Below are positions 17,620-26,777 of a DNA stretch of 64,000 nt, piece by piece. This DNA comes from Sphingopyxis sp. H050 (GTDB lineage: Bacteria > Pseudomonadota > Alphaproteobacteria > Sphingomonadales > Sphingomonadaceae). A program made the translations under genes and the position numbers. The stretch spans positions 310,001 to 374,000 of the forward strand of contig NZ_LNRZ01000005.1 of the NCBI RefSeq assembly GCF_001468265.1, written 5' to 3'. Each line of letters begins with the position of its first letter. The first letter of the stretch is position 1. The notes beneath the pieces were generated by a model, which worked only from the letters and a program-made list of their open reading frames with translations, did no database searches and had not been told where the DNA came from.

Positions 17620-19410
17620 ATGCACGCCTATCGTACCCACACCTGCGCCGATCTTCGCGCCGCCAACGTCGGCGAGGACGTCCGTCTGTCGGGCTGGGTG
17701 CACCGGACGCGCGAGCATGCAAATGTGCTCTTCGTCGATCTTCGCGACCATTATGGCATCACCCAGATCGTCGTCGAAACCGGGTCGGACCTTTATCCCA
17801 CGGTCAACGGCGTGGGCCCCGAGTCTGTCCTGACCTTTACCGGCAAGGTCGCGGCGCGCTCGCCCGAGACGCTCAACCCGAAGCTCGCGACCGGCGAGAT
17901 CGAAATCTACCCCAGCGCGGTGACGGTCCAGTCGGCGGCCGAGCGCCTGCCGCTGCCGGTGTTCGGCGAGGCCGAATATCCGGAAGAGATCCGCCTCACC
18001 AACCGCTTCCTCGATCTGCGCCGCGAGCGGCTGCACAAGAATATCGTGCTGCGCTCGAACGTGATTTCGTCGCTGCGCCGCCGGATGATCGACCAGGGTT
18101 TCACCGAGTTCCAGACCCCGATCCTGACCGCGAGCAGCCCCGAGGGCGCGCGCGACTATCTGGTGCCCAGCCGCGTCCACCCCGGCAAATTCTATGCGCT
18201 GCCGCAGGCGCCGCAGATGTTCAAGCAGCTGCTGATGGTCGCGGGCTTCGACCGCTATTTCCAGATCGCGCCCTGCTTCCGCGACGAAGATGCGCGCGCC
18301 GACCGTAGCCCGGGCGAATTCTACCAGCTCGATTTCGAAATGAGCTTCGTCACGCAGGACGACGTCTTCAACGCGATCGAGCCCGTCCTGCACGGGGTGT
18401 TCGAGGAGTTCGCCGATTTCGACGGCAAGGGCCGCACCGTGTCGCCGCTGCCGTTCAAGCGCATTCCCTACCGCGAATCGATGCTGAAATATGGCAGCGA
18501 CAAGCCGGATCTCCGCAACCCGCTGCTCGTCCATGACGTGGGCGATTTCTTCAAGGGATCGGGCTTTGGCCGCTTTGCCTCGATGGTCGAGGAAGGACAG
18601 GTCGTCCGCGCCGTCGCCGCCCCCGAAACGCACGAGAAGAGCCGCAAATTCTTCGACGAGATGAACAGCTGGGCGCAGTCGGAAGGTTTCCCGGGCCTCG
18701 GCTATGCGACGCAGAAGGACGGCGTGTTCGGCGGGCCGATCGCCAACAACCACGGCCAGGACGGCATGAAGGCGATCGCCGACGCGATGGGTCTCGGCCC
18801 GAACGACGGCATCTTCTTCGCCGCGGGTGTCGAGGCGAAGGCGGCGAAGCTCGCCGGCCTCGCCCGCACGCGCGTTGCTGAACAGCTGGGCCTTATCGAC
18901 AAGAGCCGCTTCGAATTCTGCTGGATCGTCGATTTCCCGATGTTCGAGGCCGACGAAGAGACCGGCAAGATCGATTTCAGCCACAATCCCTTCTCGATGC
19001 CGCAGGGCGAGATGGAGGCGCTGACGACCAAGGACCCGCTCGATATCCTCGCCTATCAGTACGACATCGTCTGCAACGGCGTCGAACTGTCGTCGGGCGC
19101 GATCCGGAACCATCGCCCCGACATCATGTACAAGGCATTCGAGATCGCGGGTTACAGCCAGCAGGACGTCGACACCAATTTCGCGGGCATGATCAACGCC
19201 TTCAAGTTCGGCGCCCCGCCGCACGGCGGTTCGGCGCCGGGGGTCGACCGCATCGTGATGCTGCTCGCCGACGAGCCGAACATCCGCGAAGTGATCGTCT
19301 TCCCGATGACGCAAAAGGCCGAGGACCTGATGATGGGCGCCCCGGCGCCGGTCAGCGACAAGCAGCTCAAGGAACTGCACATCCGCCTCGTGGACGGCCC
19401 CAAGAACTGA
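17620..19410 (+). CDS. aspS: Aspartyl-tRNA synthetase
   Basis: It charges tRNA-Asp with aspartate. The 596-residue bacterial-type class II enzyme has an N-terminal OB anticodon-binding fold (about 1-105, [20 protein letters not shown]), then motif 1 with [11 protein letters not shown]. Motif 2 is [20 protein letters not shown] (about 225), the bacterial GAD insertion lies about 290-420, and motif 3 is [14 protein letters not shown] near 545. ATG 17620 ([14 protein letters not shown]) is the standard beginning. Whether it also charges tRNA-Asn cannot be judged from this window. Confidence 0.96.
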   Translation: MHAYRTHTCADLRAANVGEDVRLSGWVHRTREHANVLFVDLRDHYGITQIVVETGSDLYPTVNGVGPESVLTFTGKVAARSPETLNPKLATGEIEIYPSAVTVQSAAERLPLPVFGEAEYPEEIRLTNRFLDLRRERLHKNIVLRSNVISSLRRRMIDQGFTEFQTPILTASSPEGARDYLVPSRVHPGKFYALPQAPQMFKQLLMVAGFDRYFQIAPCFRDEDARADRSPGEFYQLDFEMSFVTQDDVFNAIEPVLHGVFEEFADFDGKGRTVSPLPFKRIPYRESMLKYGSDKPDLRNPLLVHDVGDFFKGSGFGRFASMVEEGQVVRAVAAPETHEKSRKFFDEMNSWAQSEGFPGLGYATQKDGVFGGPIANNHGQDGMKAIADAMGLGPNDGIFFAAGVEAKAAKLAGLARTRVAEQLGLIDKSRFEFCWIVDFPMFEADEETGKIDFSHNPFSMPQGEMEALTTKDPLDILAYQYDIVCNGVELSSGAIRNHRPDIMYKAFEIAGYSQQDVDTNFAGMINAFKFGAPPHGGSAPGVDRIVMLLADEPNIREVIVFPMTQKAEDLMMGAPAPVSDKQLKELHIRLVDGPKN

Positions 19411-19440
19411 TCCTTGGATAAAGGTCATCCCCTCATGTCT

Positions 19441-19518
19441 CGTCATCCCGGCGAAAGCCGGGATCGCGCCATCTCGTTCCGCCGCAGCGGCGAGATCCCG
19501 GCCCGCGCCGGGATGACG
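19441..19518. repeat. Palindromic repeat, family B (GTCATCCCGGC type)
   Basis: The arms CGTCATCCCGGCGAAAGCCG (from 19441) and CCCGCGCCGGGATGACG (ending 19518) are complementary around a 28-bp centre. It lies between aspS and the hydrolase gene. Related copies are a half-unit at 23586-23610 and a full unit at 52865-52937. Confidence 0.8.
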
Positions 19519-19524
19519 ATATAA

Positions 19525-20397
19525 ATGGAACAGCCCCGGGAGCATCGGCAGGCGGCGCCCGAAGGCGACATCTGCTGGTTCGAATGGGGTCAGCAGGGCG
19601 AGGGGCCTTCGGTCCTGCTCCTCCACGCGACGGGCTTCCACGCCCGCCTCTGGGATCGGGTCGTCGCCGCGCTGCCCGCGGGGACGCATGTCATCGCGCC
19701 CGATCATCTGGGCCACGGGCGCAGCGCAAAGCCCGCCTCGCTCTCCGAATGGACGATCACCGCCGACGCGCTGCTGCCCTTGGTCGACCGCTTTGCAGGC
19801 ACGCCCCTCGTCGGCTGCGGCCACAGCATGGGCAGCTTTGTGCTGAGCCGCCTCGCGGCCGAACGCCCCGACGCGTTCCAGCATATCTTCCTGATCGACC
19901 CGGTGATCATGGACCCGGTCTTCTACGCGCAAGCCGCGGGTCGGTCGGTGCCCGATGCGTCGGAACATCCCGTGTCGCGCCGCCGCAACCGCTGGGATGG
20001 CTGGGAAGCGATGCTCGCGAGCTTCGCCGAGCGCCCGCCCTATGCCCATTGGCAGCCCGAAGTCCTCGCCGACTATTGCCGCCACGGCCTGCTCCCCGCC
20101 GCCGACGGCGAGGGATGGGAGCTCGCCTGCCCGCCCAGGCTCGAGGCATCGGTCTATCTCGGCGCCGCGCACACCGATCCCTATGCGTGGATCGGCCGCA
20201 TCACCGCGCCGTCGACCGTCATCCGCGCCCGCACCGGCGAGCGTTCGGGCAATCTCGATTTCTCGGTCAGCCCGTCGTGGCCCGGCCTCGGCGCCAGGCT
20301 CGGCGCGGCGCGCGACGAGCAATGGGCCGAGCACAGCCATTTCATCCCGATGGAAGTGCCGCAGCGCCTCGCCGACCTCATCGCCACCGCGCTTTGA
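19525..20397 (+). CDS. Alpha/beta-hydrolase fold protein
   Basis: A 290-residue single-domain hydrolase, probably cytosolic as no signal is visible. It shows LLLHATGFHARLWD (oxyanion loop, about 33), APDHLGHGRS (about 58), the nucleophile elbow GCGHSMGSF with Ser near residue 97, and a terminal His in HSHFIPME (about 273). The acid residue is not certain. The substrate cannot be named; such proteins include esterases, haloperoxidase-like and C-C hydrolases. The ATG is 7 bp after a family B repeat. Confidence 0.8.
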   Translation: MEQPREHRQAAPEGDICWFEWGQQGEGPSVLLLHATGFHARLWDRVVAALPAGTHVIAPDHLGHGRSAKPASLSEWTITADALLPLVDRFAGTPLVGCGHSMGSFVLSRLAAERPDAFQHIFLIDPVIMDPVFYAQAAGRSVPDASEHPVSRRRNRWDGWEAMLASFAERPPYAHWQPEVLADYCRHGLLPAADGEGWELACPPRLEASVYLGAAHTDPYAWIGRITAPSTVIRARTGERSGNLDFSVSPSWPGLGARLGAARDEQWAEHSHFIPMEVPQRLADLIATAL

Positions 20398-20453
20398 CAG
20401 CATGGGAGCGCTGCGATAGCTCCTCCTCGGGTCGATGAACCGGGGGGTGATTC

Positions 20454-21386
20454 ATGCTGCGTCCGCTGCTTGCCGCGACTGTCCTGTGCCTTGCCGCACC
20501 CGCGGCGGCCGAGACGCTGCCGATCAGCGGCAGCGATCCCGCGGCGGCGAACGTCAACGACCTGCTCCGTCTCGCGGTCGACCGTTTCGAGGGCGAGGAC
20601 GGCGGCGCGATCGCGCAAAAGCTGGAGGACGCACTCGGCAAGACGCAGTTCGGCGGCTATTCCTATTTCCGCATCGTCGCCCCGGAATCGGGCGTACCGG
20701 TCGACGGCCTACTCACGGGCACGACGCGCGCCAGCGTCGACGAGGCGCCGGTGACCGAGAAGCGCAAGAAATGCACCGAGTATGATCCCGCCGACAAGAA
20801 GAAGTGCGTGAAGGAGGTCGAGACCGACATCCGCTGCCGCCGCCGCACCATCAGCGTCGCGACCACTGCGCGGCTCGTCGCGATCGGCGACGGCTCGATC
20901 CGCTACACGCGCCCGCTCAACGCCCGCGACCAGCAGACCTATTGCCCCGACCGCGCCGCCTCGCGCGCCGTCGATGACTATATCGAAGGGGTGCAGGACG
21001 ATCAGGTGCAGGCAATCCGCCGCGATCTCGCCCCCACCCCCTATAACATCGCCGTTCGCGTCGACGAGAATCGCAAGGGCCTGTCCAAGGCGGCGTCCGA
21101 CAGCTTCAAGGAAGCGATCCGCCTGACCAAGACCGACCCCGCCGCCGCCTGCTCGACGTGGGCCGCCCTGACCCAAGCCGCCGAGCCGACCGCGGCGCTC
21201 GCCTTCAACCTCGGCCTCTGCGCCGAGATGAACCGCGATTTCGACGCGGCGACCGACTGGTACGAACAGGCGCAGCGCCTAGGCTCGAAGAATCGCGACA
21301 TCGGCGAGGGGCTGACGCGCGTCGCCAGCCACCGCCGCGCGCTGGGCGACTGGGCCGCGCGCAAGCGGCTGATGGGCGTCAAATAG
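20454..21386 (+). CDS. Exported protein of unknown function with Cys-rich middle and TPR-like end
   Basis: I do not recognise a named family. The 310 residues begin with a clear signal peptide (cleavage after APAAA, about residue 19). The first domain (LLRLAVDRFEGEDGGAIAQK, FGGYSYFRIV) is reminiscent of the start of CsgG/TolB-N-like folds. It is interrupted by a basic, Cys-containing section (KRKKCTEYDPADKKKC and RCRRRTISV). The C-terminal 90 residues look like one or two tetratricopeptide helices pairs (AALAFNLGLCAEMNRDFDAA). It is followed 68 bp later by ppk2 on the same strand. Confidence 0.55.
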   Translation: MLRPLLAATVLCLAAPAAAETLPISGSDPAAANVNDLLRLAVDRFEGEDGGAIAQKLEDALGKTQFGGYSYFRIVAPESGVPVDGLLTGTTRASVDEAPVTEKRKKCTEYDPADKKKCVKEVETDIRCRRRTISVATTARLVAIGDGSIRYTRPLNARDQQTYCPDRAASRAVDDYIEGVQDDQVQAIRRDLAPTPYNIAVRVDENRKGLSKAASDSFKEAIRLTKTDPAAACSTWAALTQAAEPTAALAFNLGLCAEMNRDFDAATDWYEQAQRLGSKNRDIGEGLTRVASHRRALGDWAARKRLMGVK

Positions 21387-21454
21387 CGCTTCTGTACCGG
21401 AACCGGACAAAACGCGCGCTTGGTCGGGTGAGGGCCGCCAGCTAGGATAGCGCG

Positions 21455-22240
21455 ATGACCATCCTGCTTTCCGATTATGAAACCGGCGCCAAATATGGCG
21501 GCGACTATGCCGACGATCTCGCCGCGCTCGAGGATCGTATCGAACGCCTGCAGGCGGCGCACATCACCCATGGCCAGCGCAGCATCATCATGTTCGAGGG
21601 CTGGGATGCGGCGGGGAAGGGCGGCATCATCCAGCGGCTGACCGCCTCGCTCGACCCCCGCTATTTCGAGGTTTGGCCGATCGCCGCGCCGAACGAGGAG
21701 GAAAAGGCGCGCCACTTTCTTTGGCGCTTCTGGAAGCGCCTGCCGGGCAATCGCGAAATCTCGATCTTCGACCGCAGCTGGTATGGCCGCGTCCTCGTCG
21801 AGCGCGTCGAGGGCTATGCGAGCGAGGCCGAATGGCGCAAGGGCTATGACGAGATCAACGAGTTCGAGGCGCAGCTGACCGGCAGCCGCACGAACCTGGT
21901 CAAGCTGTTCGTCCACATCACGCAAAAGGAACAGGACGAACGTTTCGCCGATCGGCTGAGCAACCCGTGGAAGCGCTGGAAGACCGGGCCAGACGATTAT
22001 CGCAACCGGTCGAAGCGCAAGGAATATCTTGCCGCGATCGAGGAGATGTTCCAGCAGACCGACACGCGCTGGGCGCCGTGGAAGGTCATCGACGGCAACA
22101 ACAAGAAGGCGGCGCGCATCGCGGCGCTGACCCATATCGTCGAAACGCTCGAGGCCGCCGTGCCGATGACGCCGCCCGATCTCGACCCCGCGGTCGTCAA
22201 GCTGGCGCAAAAGGCCTTCGGTTTCTCGCCCAAAGACTAG
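21455..22240 (+). CDS. ppk2: Polyphosphate kinase 2 (PPK2 family)
   Basis: PPK2 enzymes move phosphate between polyphosphate and nucleotides, usually toward nucleotide synthesis. The 261-residue single-domain protein has a Walker A variant FEGWDAAGKGGIIQRL near residue 50, the lid region RFWKRLPGNREISIF and Walker B IFDRSWYGRVLVERVEGY. PDDYRNRSKRKEYL and the C-terminal APWKVIDGNNKKAARI follow. Whether it prefers NDP or NMP (class I or II/III) cannot be decided from sequence reading alone. It is the third polyphosphate gene within 10 kb, after ppk1 and ppx. Confidence 0.92.
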   Translation: MTILLSDYETGAKYGGDYADDLAALEDRIERLQAAHITHGQRSIIMFEGWDAAGKGGIIQRLTASLDPRYFEVWPIAAPNEEEKARHFLWRFWKRLPGNREISIFDRSWYGRVLVERVEGYASEAEWRKGYDEINEFEAQLTGSRTNLVKLFVHITQKEQDERFADRLSNPWKRWKTGPDDYRNRSKRKEYLAAIEEMFQQTDTRWAPWKVIDGNNKKAARIAALTHIVETLEAAVPMTPPDLDPAVVKLAQKAFGFSPKD

Positions 22241-22294
22241 CTTTTCGGGCCAGCCGCCTAGCCAATCGGCGCCCTCGTTGCTACATGGGGTGGA

Positions 22295-22831
22295 ATGAGC
22301 CGCGCCAAGAGATCCGACGACTGGGGTTTTCCCCGCTGGCGCCCCTATGGCTCGTCGCGCGAGACGCAGAAGGTGCGTCTTTGCGACCGCCACGGCTGCA
22401 CCAACCCCGGCAATTGCCCCGCGCCCAAGTCGCCGAACAGCCCCGAACGCTGGTATTTCTGCGAGGCGCACGCCGCCGAATATAACCGCGGCTGGGACTA
22501 TTTCGCGGGCCTCAGCGCCGAAGACGCCGCGGCGCGCGCCGCCGAAGAGGCCGCCGGCGCGCGCAGCTATGCGCGCGCGCAGCATTATGCCTGGGGCGGA
22601 TCGGGCGATGGGAGCCGCAGCGCCGACGAAATGCGCGCGCTGGACGTGCTGGGACTGGACCCCGACGCCGATTTCGACGCGACCAAGAAAGCGTGGCGCG
22701 CTTACGCGAAGGAATGCCACCCCGACGTGAAGCCGGACGACGCTGACGCGGCGAAGCGCTTTGCCGCAGGACAGGCGGCGTTCGAGGTGCTGAAGCAGGC
22801 CGAAGAGCGGAAGAGCTGGAAGCCGGCTTAG
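22295..22831 (+). CDS. J-domain protein with N-terminal Cys/His-rich segment
   Basis: J-domains recruit and stimulate DnaK. The 178 residues begin with a Cys/His-rich region (RLCDRHGCTNPGNCPAP, then WYFCEAHAAEYNRGWDYF) that could bind zinc. A central Ala/Glu-rich helix follows, then a C-terminal J-domain (about 115-175) with ALDVLGLDPDADF and the essential HPD in KECHPDVKP. This layout is typical of a conserved alphaproteobacterial protein rather than classical DnaJ, and there is no G/F region. The rnpB gene begins 125 bp downstream. Confidence 0.85.
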   Translation: MSRAKRSDDWGFPRWRPYGSSRETQKVRLCDRHGCTNPGNCPAPKSPNSPERWYFCEAHAAEYNRGWDYFAGLSAEDAAARAAEEAAGARSYARAQHYAWGGSGDGSRSADEMRALDVLGLDPDADFDATKKAWRAYAKECHPDVKPDDADAAKRFAAGQAAFEVLKQAEERKSWKPA

Positions 22832-22943
22832 GGTAAGGTTGCGACCGAACCACAACATTCATAGCATGATGAGAATTGGGGGGCAGCCACCACCCCAAGG
22901 CCGCCATCCCGCACAATGTCTCGCAATCCATCTCTGTTCGCGC

Positions 22944-22949
22944 TATACT
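22944..22949 (+). promoter_or_regulatory. Likely -10 element of rnpB
   Basis: TATACT lies 7-8 bp before the first base of the RNase P RNA terminal stem. The sequence 17 bp further upstream (TCGCAA) is a poor -35 match. Confidence 0.55.
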
Positions 22950-22956
22950 CGGCCCC

Positions 22957-23339
22957 AGCCAGAGGGTCGGGCGATCGCCGCCGCGCAAGCGGGGGAGGAA
23001 AGTCCGGGCTCCACGGAAACCACGGTGCCGGATAACGTCCGGCGGCTCCGGGCAACCGGGGTCAGGGAAAGTGCCACAGAGAGCAGACCGCCAAAGGCTT
23101 CGGCCCGGCGAAAGGTGAAAGGGTGCGGTAAGAGCGCACCGCGCGGACGGTAACGGACGCGGCATGGCAAACCCCACCGGGAGCAAGGTCGAATAGGGAT
23201 GGCACGAGTTAACTCAGGGCTGGTTCCGGCCCCGCCGTCCGGGTTGACTGCTTGAGCGTTCGGGCAACCGCACGCCTAGAGGAATGATCGCCCATCCCCG
23301 CAAGGGGTGGACAGAACCCGGCTTACAGACCCTCTGGCT
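22957..23339 (+). ncRNA. rnpB: RNase P RNA, bacterial type A
   Basis: This is the catalytic RNA that cuts the 5' leader from precursor tRNAs. The first bases AGCCAGAGGGTC pair with the last, GACCCTCTGGCT, forming stem P1. The universally conserved GAGGAAAGTCCGGGCTCC follows near 22993. ACAGAGAGCAGACCGCC, the AGGGTGCGGTAAGAGCGCACC hairpin region, GAGCAAGGTCGAATAGGGAT and the 3' ACAGAACCCGGCTTAC complete the type A set. Length is about 383 nt, usual for Alphaproteobacteria. Confidence 0.95.
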
Positions 23340-23415
23340 CACTTGCCCTTTCGACAGGCGCGGAACCGCGCTGCGAAGACCGGCGTATTACCCGGACCAG
23401 AAAGGGAGACGGATC

Positions 23416-23571
23416 ATGCAAGTCGTCGATGACCATGTCGAGGTAACCGAAACCGAAGCGAGCAGCGGCGTGAAGGGGCAGGGCGTGCGTTACGTCCTCG
23501 CGATCTCGCTGCTTCTCGCGGTGATCGTCCTCTCGGCGATCTGGATCGTACCGGCGCTGCTCAACAGCTGA
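23416..23571 (+). CDS. Small single-helix membrane protein, unknown function
   Basis: The product is 51 residues: an acidic N-terminal half (DDHVEVTETEAS) and one transmembrane helix (about 28-48, YVLAISLLLAVIVLSAIWIV). The start ATG 23416 has GGGAG at 23404-23408. Open frame upstream to 23284 overlaps rnpB and should not be translated. It lies 76 bp after the end of rnpB. I recognise no family. Confidence 0.65.
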   Translation: MQVVDDHVEVTETEASSGVKGQGVRYVLAISLLLAVIVLSAIWIVPALLNS

Positions 23572-23585
23572 GCCCGCATATCGAT

Positions 23586-23610
23586 CGTCATCCCGGCGCA
23601 GGCCGGGATT
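23586..23610. repeat. Half-unit of palindromic repeat family B
   Basis: One arm, CGTCATCCCGGCGCAGGCCG plus five bases, is present without its full partner. It sits in the gap between the small membrane protein and the convergent exported-protein gene. The arm itself contains a short CCCGGC/GCCGGG hairpin. Confidence 0.55.
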
Positions 23611-23673
23611 TCACCGGAGCGGTGTTGCGCGAAGGGCGAGGGCCCGGCCTCCGCTGGAAGGGCGAACGGGGTT

Positions 23674-24336
23674 TTACTTCGCCTTGGTGGCGCGGACCAA
23701 TTCTTCCTCGGGATCGGGCGTATCTTCCATATAGACGGCCTTGACCGGCCGCTTCGCCTTGCGCGTGAACTGCTTGTCATAGCGCGCATCCTCGCCCTCG
23801 CCGACCAGCTTCAATTCGGACGCGACGATGTCGCCGGTCAGCAGGTTCCAGCTCATCTCGCTGCCGTCATGCGCCCATGTCCGGCTGTAGAGCATCGTAT
23901 CGAGCCCGATCAGCTGCATCCTCGGCGGCGTTTGCTTCTTGTCGGCGCGGAAGCGATAGGTCGACGCCAGCGCCGTCGTGCCGCCGGTCAGGTCCTTGAC
24001 CACCAGCACACCCTTGCTGATCGACAGATCGGCGGGCCCCAGCCGGTCTGCCGCCAGCTTGACGCTGCCCGCGGGATCGTGCCCCAGATCCACTTCGGTG
24101 CGATAGCTCAGCAACACGTGCAGCGTCCGCGCGTCGGGGCTTGCGACCACATAGGCCGTGTCGGGATCGCCGTCCCCGTTGAGGTCGCCGTCGACGCGCG
24201 TCTCGATCTCGTCGCCGAGTTCGAGGCCGTCCTGCAATATCTGGTCGGAAACCGGCGGCCTCGCCTCACGCGGCGGCGCGGCATGCGCGGCGCCGGAGAG
24301 CAGCAGGGTGGCGCTAAGGACCAGGCTTCGCTTCAT
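23674..24336 (-). CDS. Exported protein of unknown function with FG-GAP-like calcium loop
   Basis: The 220-residue protein starts MKRSLVLSATLLLSGAAHA, a signal peptide. Near residue 50 it has DGDLNGDGDPDTAYVV, the Asp/Gly-rich loop of FG-GAP or dockerin-like calcium sites. The remainder is beta-rich (LHVLLSYRTEVDLG, LSISKGVLVVKDLTGGTTA) and the C-terminus is charged. No catalytic motif is visible. A longer frame starting at 24387 would bury the signal peptide, so ATG 24336 was chosen. It is divergent from the caspase-Sel1 gene. Confidence 0.7.
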   Translation of the reverse strand: MKRSLVLSATLLLSGAAHAAPPREARPPVSDQILQDGLELGDEIETRVDGDLNGDGDPDTAYVVASPDARTLHVLLSYRTEVDLGHDPAGSVKLAADRLGPADLSISKGVLVVKDLTGGTTALASTYRFRADKKQTPPRMQLIGLDTMLYSRTWAHDGSEMSWNLLTGDIVASELKLVGEGEDARYDKQFTRKAKRPVKAVYMEDTPDPEEELVRATKAK

Positions 24337-24414
24337 CTTCGTTTCCCTCGCGAACAGACTAGCGTCCTTAGCCCGCCGTCCAGCCACCTGCGGTGATGTT
24401 GCGCACAGTTTGCG

Positions 24415-24428
24415 CTTTCCTACAATAT
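24415..24428 (+). promoter_or_regulatory. Shared motif CTTTCCTACAATAT (copy 1)
   Basis: The 14-mer is identical to the one upstream of the holin/endolysin cassette (44654-44667, opposite strand) and differs by one base from 52282-52295. Here it lies in the 230-bp divergent spacer, oriented toward the caspase-Sel1 gene (ATG 138 bp further). It may be an operator or part of a promoter, with TACAAT as a -10-like core. The rest of the spacer 24337-24566 contains no gene I can support. Confidence 0.5.
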
Positions 24429-24566
24429 GTCGCTGGCATACCCTTCTCGCCGGGGTCGCATCGGTCTGCCGCAGGGCGGCCGGGCAGGATGCAGAGTGTG
24501 CGAATTGCGAGTGAAGTTAGGCAGTTTTCTGCTGCTTTGTGATGCGCGGGGGATAGGAAAACCGGG

Positions 24567-26285
24567 ATGAGGCGTTCGCGATATCGGGCGGCATGGGCCG
24601 CGGCACTTTTAGCGCTCGGCGGGCTGGCGTCCCCGGCCGCGGCGCAGCCAGCGGGCAGTTGCGGCACCGCCCCGCTCAAGGGCGATCGCGTCGCGCTGCT
24701 GATCGGCAACAGCGCGTACAACGACTGGGAATGGCCGTCGCTCAAGAACGCCGTGAACGACATCGACTATGTTTGCGACGCCTTCGCCAAGGCGGGCATT
24801 GCGCCGCGCATCGTTCGCAACGCCGACAAGGCCTCGCTCGACACGGCACTTGCGGAATTCGCGGCCGAGGCGAAGGGCGCCAAGTCGGTGATCCTCTACT
24901 ATGCCGGCCACGGCTTCGAATATGGTGGCCGCAACTGGCTGGTGCCGATGGATGCGCCCCCCGCGACCCGCCGCGCCGATGTCGAGAAGCGCTATCTTTC
25001 GCTCGAAGCGCTGGTGAAGCGCGTCGTGCCCACGGGCGCCTTCACCCTGCTGTTCGTCGATGCCTGCCGCACGCCGGAGCCGGTCGTGCGGATCGAGGAC
25101 GTCAATATCGCGGGCGGGGAGGCGGGATCCGCTCCGGTGGGTCTGCTCGATATCGGGCAGGGCGCGGTCTTCTATTCGACCGCCAAGGGCCGACCCGCGC
25201 TCGACTTCGCGCCGGTCGGGTCGCCAGTCAGCCCGTTCGCGGCCGCGGTGGTCAAGGAACTCGGGATCCCGGGCCTAGAAATCTCCGACTATTTCAAGGT
25301 TGTCGCGCGCGACGTCTACAAACGCACTTATGGCATGGAGAAGGGGCCGCAGCAGCCCTTCCATTATGGCAGCTGGTTCGACGATTATTATCTCGTCGCG
25401 CCCGCCGACGTGCCGGAGGCCGGCAAGCAAGGGGGCGGCTTCGGGTCCTTCTCGGCGGCCCCGCCCGCGCCGCCCACCCCGTCGCCCGCTGTCCGCGGCG
25501 CGATCAATCCGCTCGCGGATATCTCGCTCGACCGCCTCGCGATCGAGGACGAACCGGTGCTGGTCGCTGACGTGCTCTCGCGCCATCCGGTGGGGGAGGT
25601 GATCGGTCTCGCCGACGGTGGGAACGCGCTGGCGCAGCATCTGGCGGGCTATATGTTCTCGCTCGGTGTCGGGGTGAAGAAGGACGTGCCGCGCGCGCGG
25701 GCCTATCTCGAGAAATCGGCGGCGCAGAATTTCCCGGCCGGGCAGCAGGAACTTGCCTATCTCCTCCTCGAAAACGACCCGACACCCGAAAATGTGAAGC
25801 GCGCCCACGATCTCTATGTGGCCTCATCGAACGCCGGCTTTTCGAAGGCGAAGACGCATCTCGCCTATCGCCTCGCGTCGGGCACCTTCGGTCCTGCCGA
25901 TTTTGTCCGGGCGCAGGCGCTTTATAGCGAGGCGGCGGCGAAGGGGCATCCGGCCGCGGTTTTTGCGCTGACCTTCTTTCCCGACGCGCGGGCCGCCAAT
26001 ATGGCGCGGCTGCGCGCCATCGCCGATGCCGGCAACCCCGAGGGCAATCATTGGCTCTGCGAGGCGCACTATGCCGACAAGACGCTGGCGCAGGCGATCG
26101 AGGACTGCGGCGTCGGCGCGCGCGCGGGTTTCGCAGGATCGCGGGCCATCCTGGCGTGGGCTTATGCGAACGGCAGCGGTGTTGCGGCCGATGTCAAGGA
26201 AGCGGTCTTCTGGGCCAAGCTTGCGCGCCACCTGCCAGAGTTGCGCAAGGACCAGCGCGACCTGATCGCGGGGATCGGCGAGTAA
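24567..26285 (+). CDS. Exported caspase-domain (C14) protein with Sel1-like repeats
   Basis: The 572-residue product has a signal peptide (cleavage near PAAAQ, residue 27). The caspase-like domain (about 40-270) has RVALLIGNSAY, the catalytic His in LYYAGHGFEYGG and the catalytic Cys in LLFVDACRTPE. A Pro-rich linker (PAPPTPSPAV) leads to Sel1/TPR-like repeats (about 340-560, LAGYMFSLGVGVKKDVPRAR and AWAYANGSGVAADVKEAVFW). Bacterial metacaspase-like proteins cut after Arg/Lys and have been tied to stress, cell death and defence; the Sel1 part suggests partner binding. Because it is exported, an intracellular death role is less obvious. AGGAAA at 24555-24560 supports the start. Confidence 0.87.
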   Translation: MRRSRYRAAWAAALLALGGLASPAAAQPAGSCGTAPLKGDRVALLIGNSAYNDWEWPSLKNAVNDIDYVCDAFAKAGIAPRIVRNADKASLDTALAEFAAEAKGAKSVILYYAGHGFEYGGRNWLVPMDAPPATRRADVEKRYLSLEALVKRVVPTGAFTLLFVDACRTPEPVVRIEDVNIAGGEAGSAPVGLLDIGQGAVFYSTAKGRPALDFAPVGSPVSPFAAAVVKELGIPGLEISDYFKVVARDVYKRTYGMEKGPQQPFHYGSWFDDYYLVAPADVPEAGKQGGGFGSFSAAPPAPPTPSPAVRGAINPLADISLDRLAIEDEPVLVADVLSRHPVGEVIGLADGGNALAQHLAGYMFSLGVGVKKDVPRARAYLEKSAAQNFPAGQQELAYLLLENDPTPENVKRAHDLYVASSNAGFSKAKTHLAYRLASGTFGPADFVRAQALYSEAAAKGHPAAVFALTFFPDARAANMARLRAIADAGNPEGNHWLCEAHYADKTLAQAIEDCGVGARAGFAGSRAILAWAYANGSGVAADVKEAVFWAKLARHLPELRKDQRDLIAGIGE

Positions 26286-26288
26286 CGA

Positions 26289-26771
26289 TCAGGGATAGCT
26301 GATCGTCACGATCTCCCATTCCTTCGGACCTGCCGGAAGCTGCACGGTGCGCAGATCGCCGACCGCCGCGCCGCGGAGAGCGCGGGCGAGGGGGCTGTTC
26401 CAGCCGATCCGGCCGTCGCCCGCCTCGGCCTCATCGTCTCCGACGAGCGTAACGATGCGGCGTGCATCGTCGTCGTCGGCCAGCTCGACCGTCGCGCCGA
26501 ACCAGATGCGGCTCTTGTCGGGCTGCGCCGCGGGATCGACGACGCGCGCCGCTTTCATCCGCCGCGCGAGGAAGCCGAGCCGCCGGTCGATTTCGCGGAG
26601 GCGCTTACGGCCATAGATATAATCGCCATTCTCGCTGCGGTCGCCATTGCCCGCGGCCCAGCTGATCACTTCGACCAGCTTCGGGCGCTCGTCGCCGAGC
26701 AGCTGCTGATATTCGGCGCGCAGCGCGGCGAAGCCCGCCGGGCTGATGATGTTGGTCTTCTCCCCCGCCAT
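26289..26771 (-). CDS. greB: Transcription elongation factor GreB
   Basis: GreB enters the RNA polymerase secondary channel and stimulates cleavage of backtracked RNA. The 160-residue protein has the N-terminal coiled coil carrying GDRSENGDYIYGRKRLREID, the Gre tip acidic region in its GreB form (YIYGRKRLREIDRR). The C-terminal FKBP-like domain (WFGATVELADDDD, NSPLARALRGAAVGDLRTV) follows. The ATG is 6 bp after the transglycosylase stop, so the two are probably co-transcribed. Confidence 0.93.
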   Translation of the reverse strand: MAGEKTNIISPAGFAALRAEYQQLLGDERPKLVEVISWAAGNGDRSENGDYIYGRKRLREIDRRLGFLARRMKAARVVDPAAQPDKSRIWFGATVELADDDDARRIVTLVGDDEAEAGDGRIGWNSPLARALRGAAVGDLRTVQLPAGPKEWEIVTISYP

Positions 26772-26777
26772 CGGGAC

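Noticed and set aside
17383-20403. A 1,006-codon minus-strand open frame across aspS and the hydrolase gene
   Set aside because: It is antisense to recognisable genes, passes through a family B repeat, and shows no domain beyond the part that belongs to the start of rnd.
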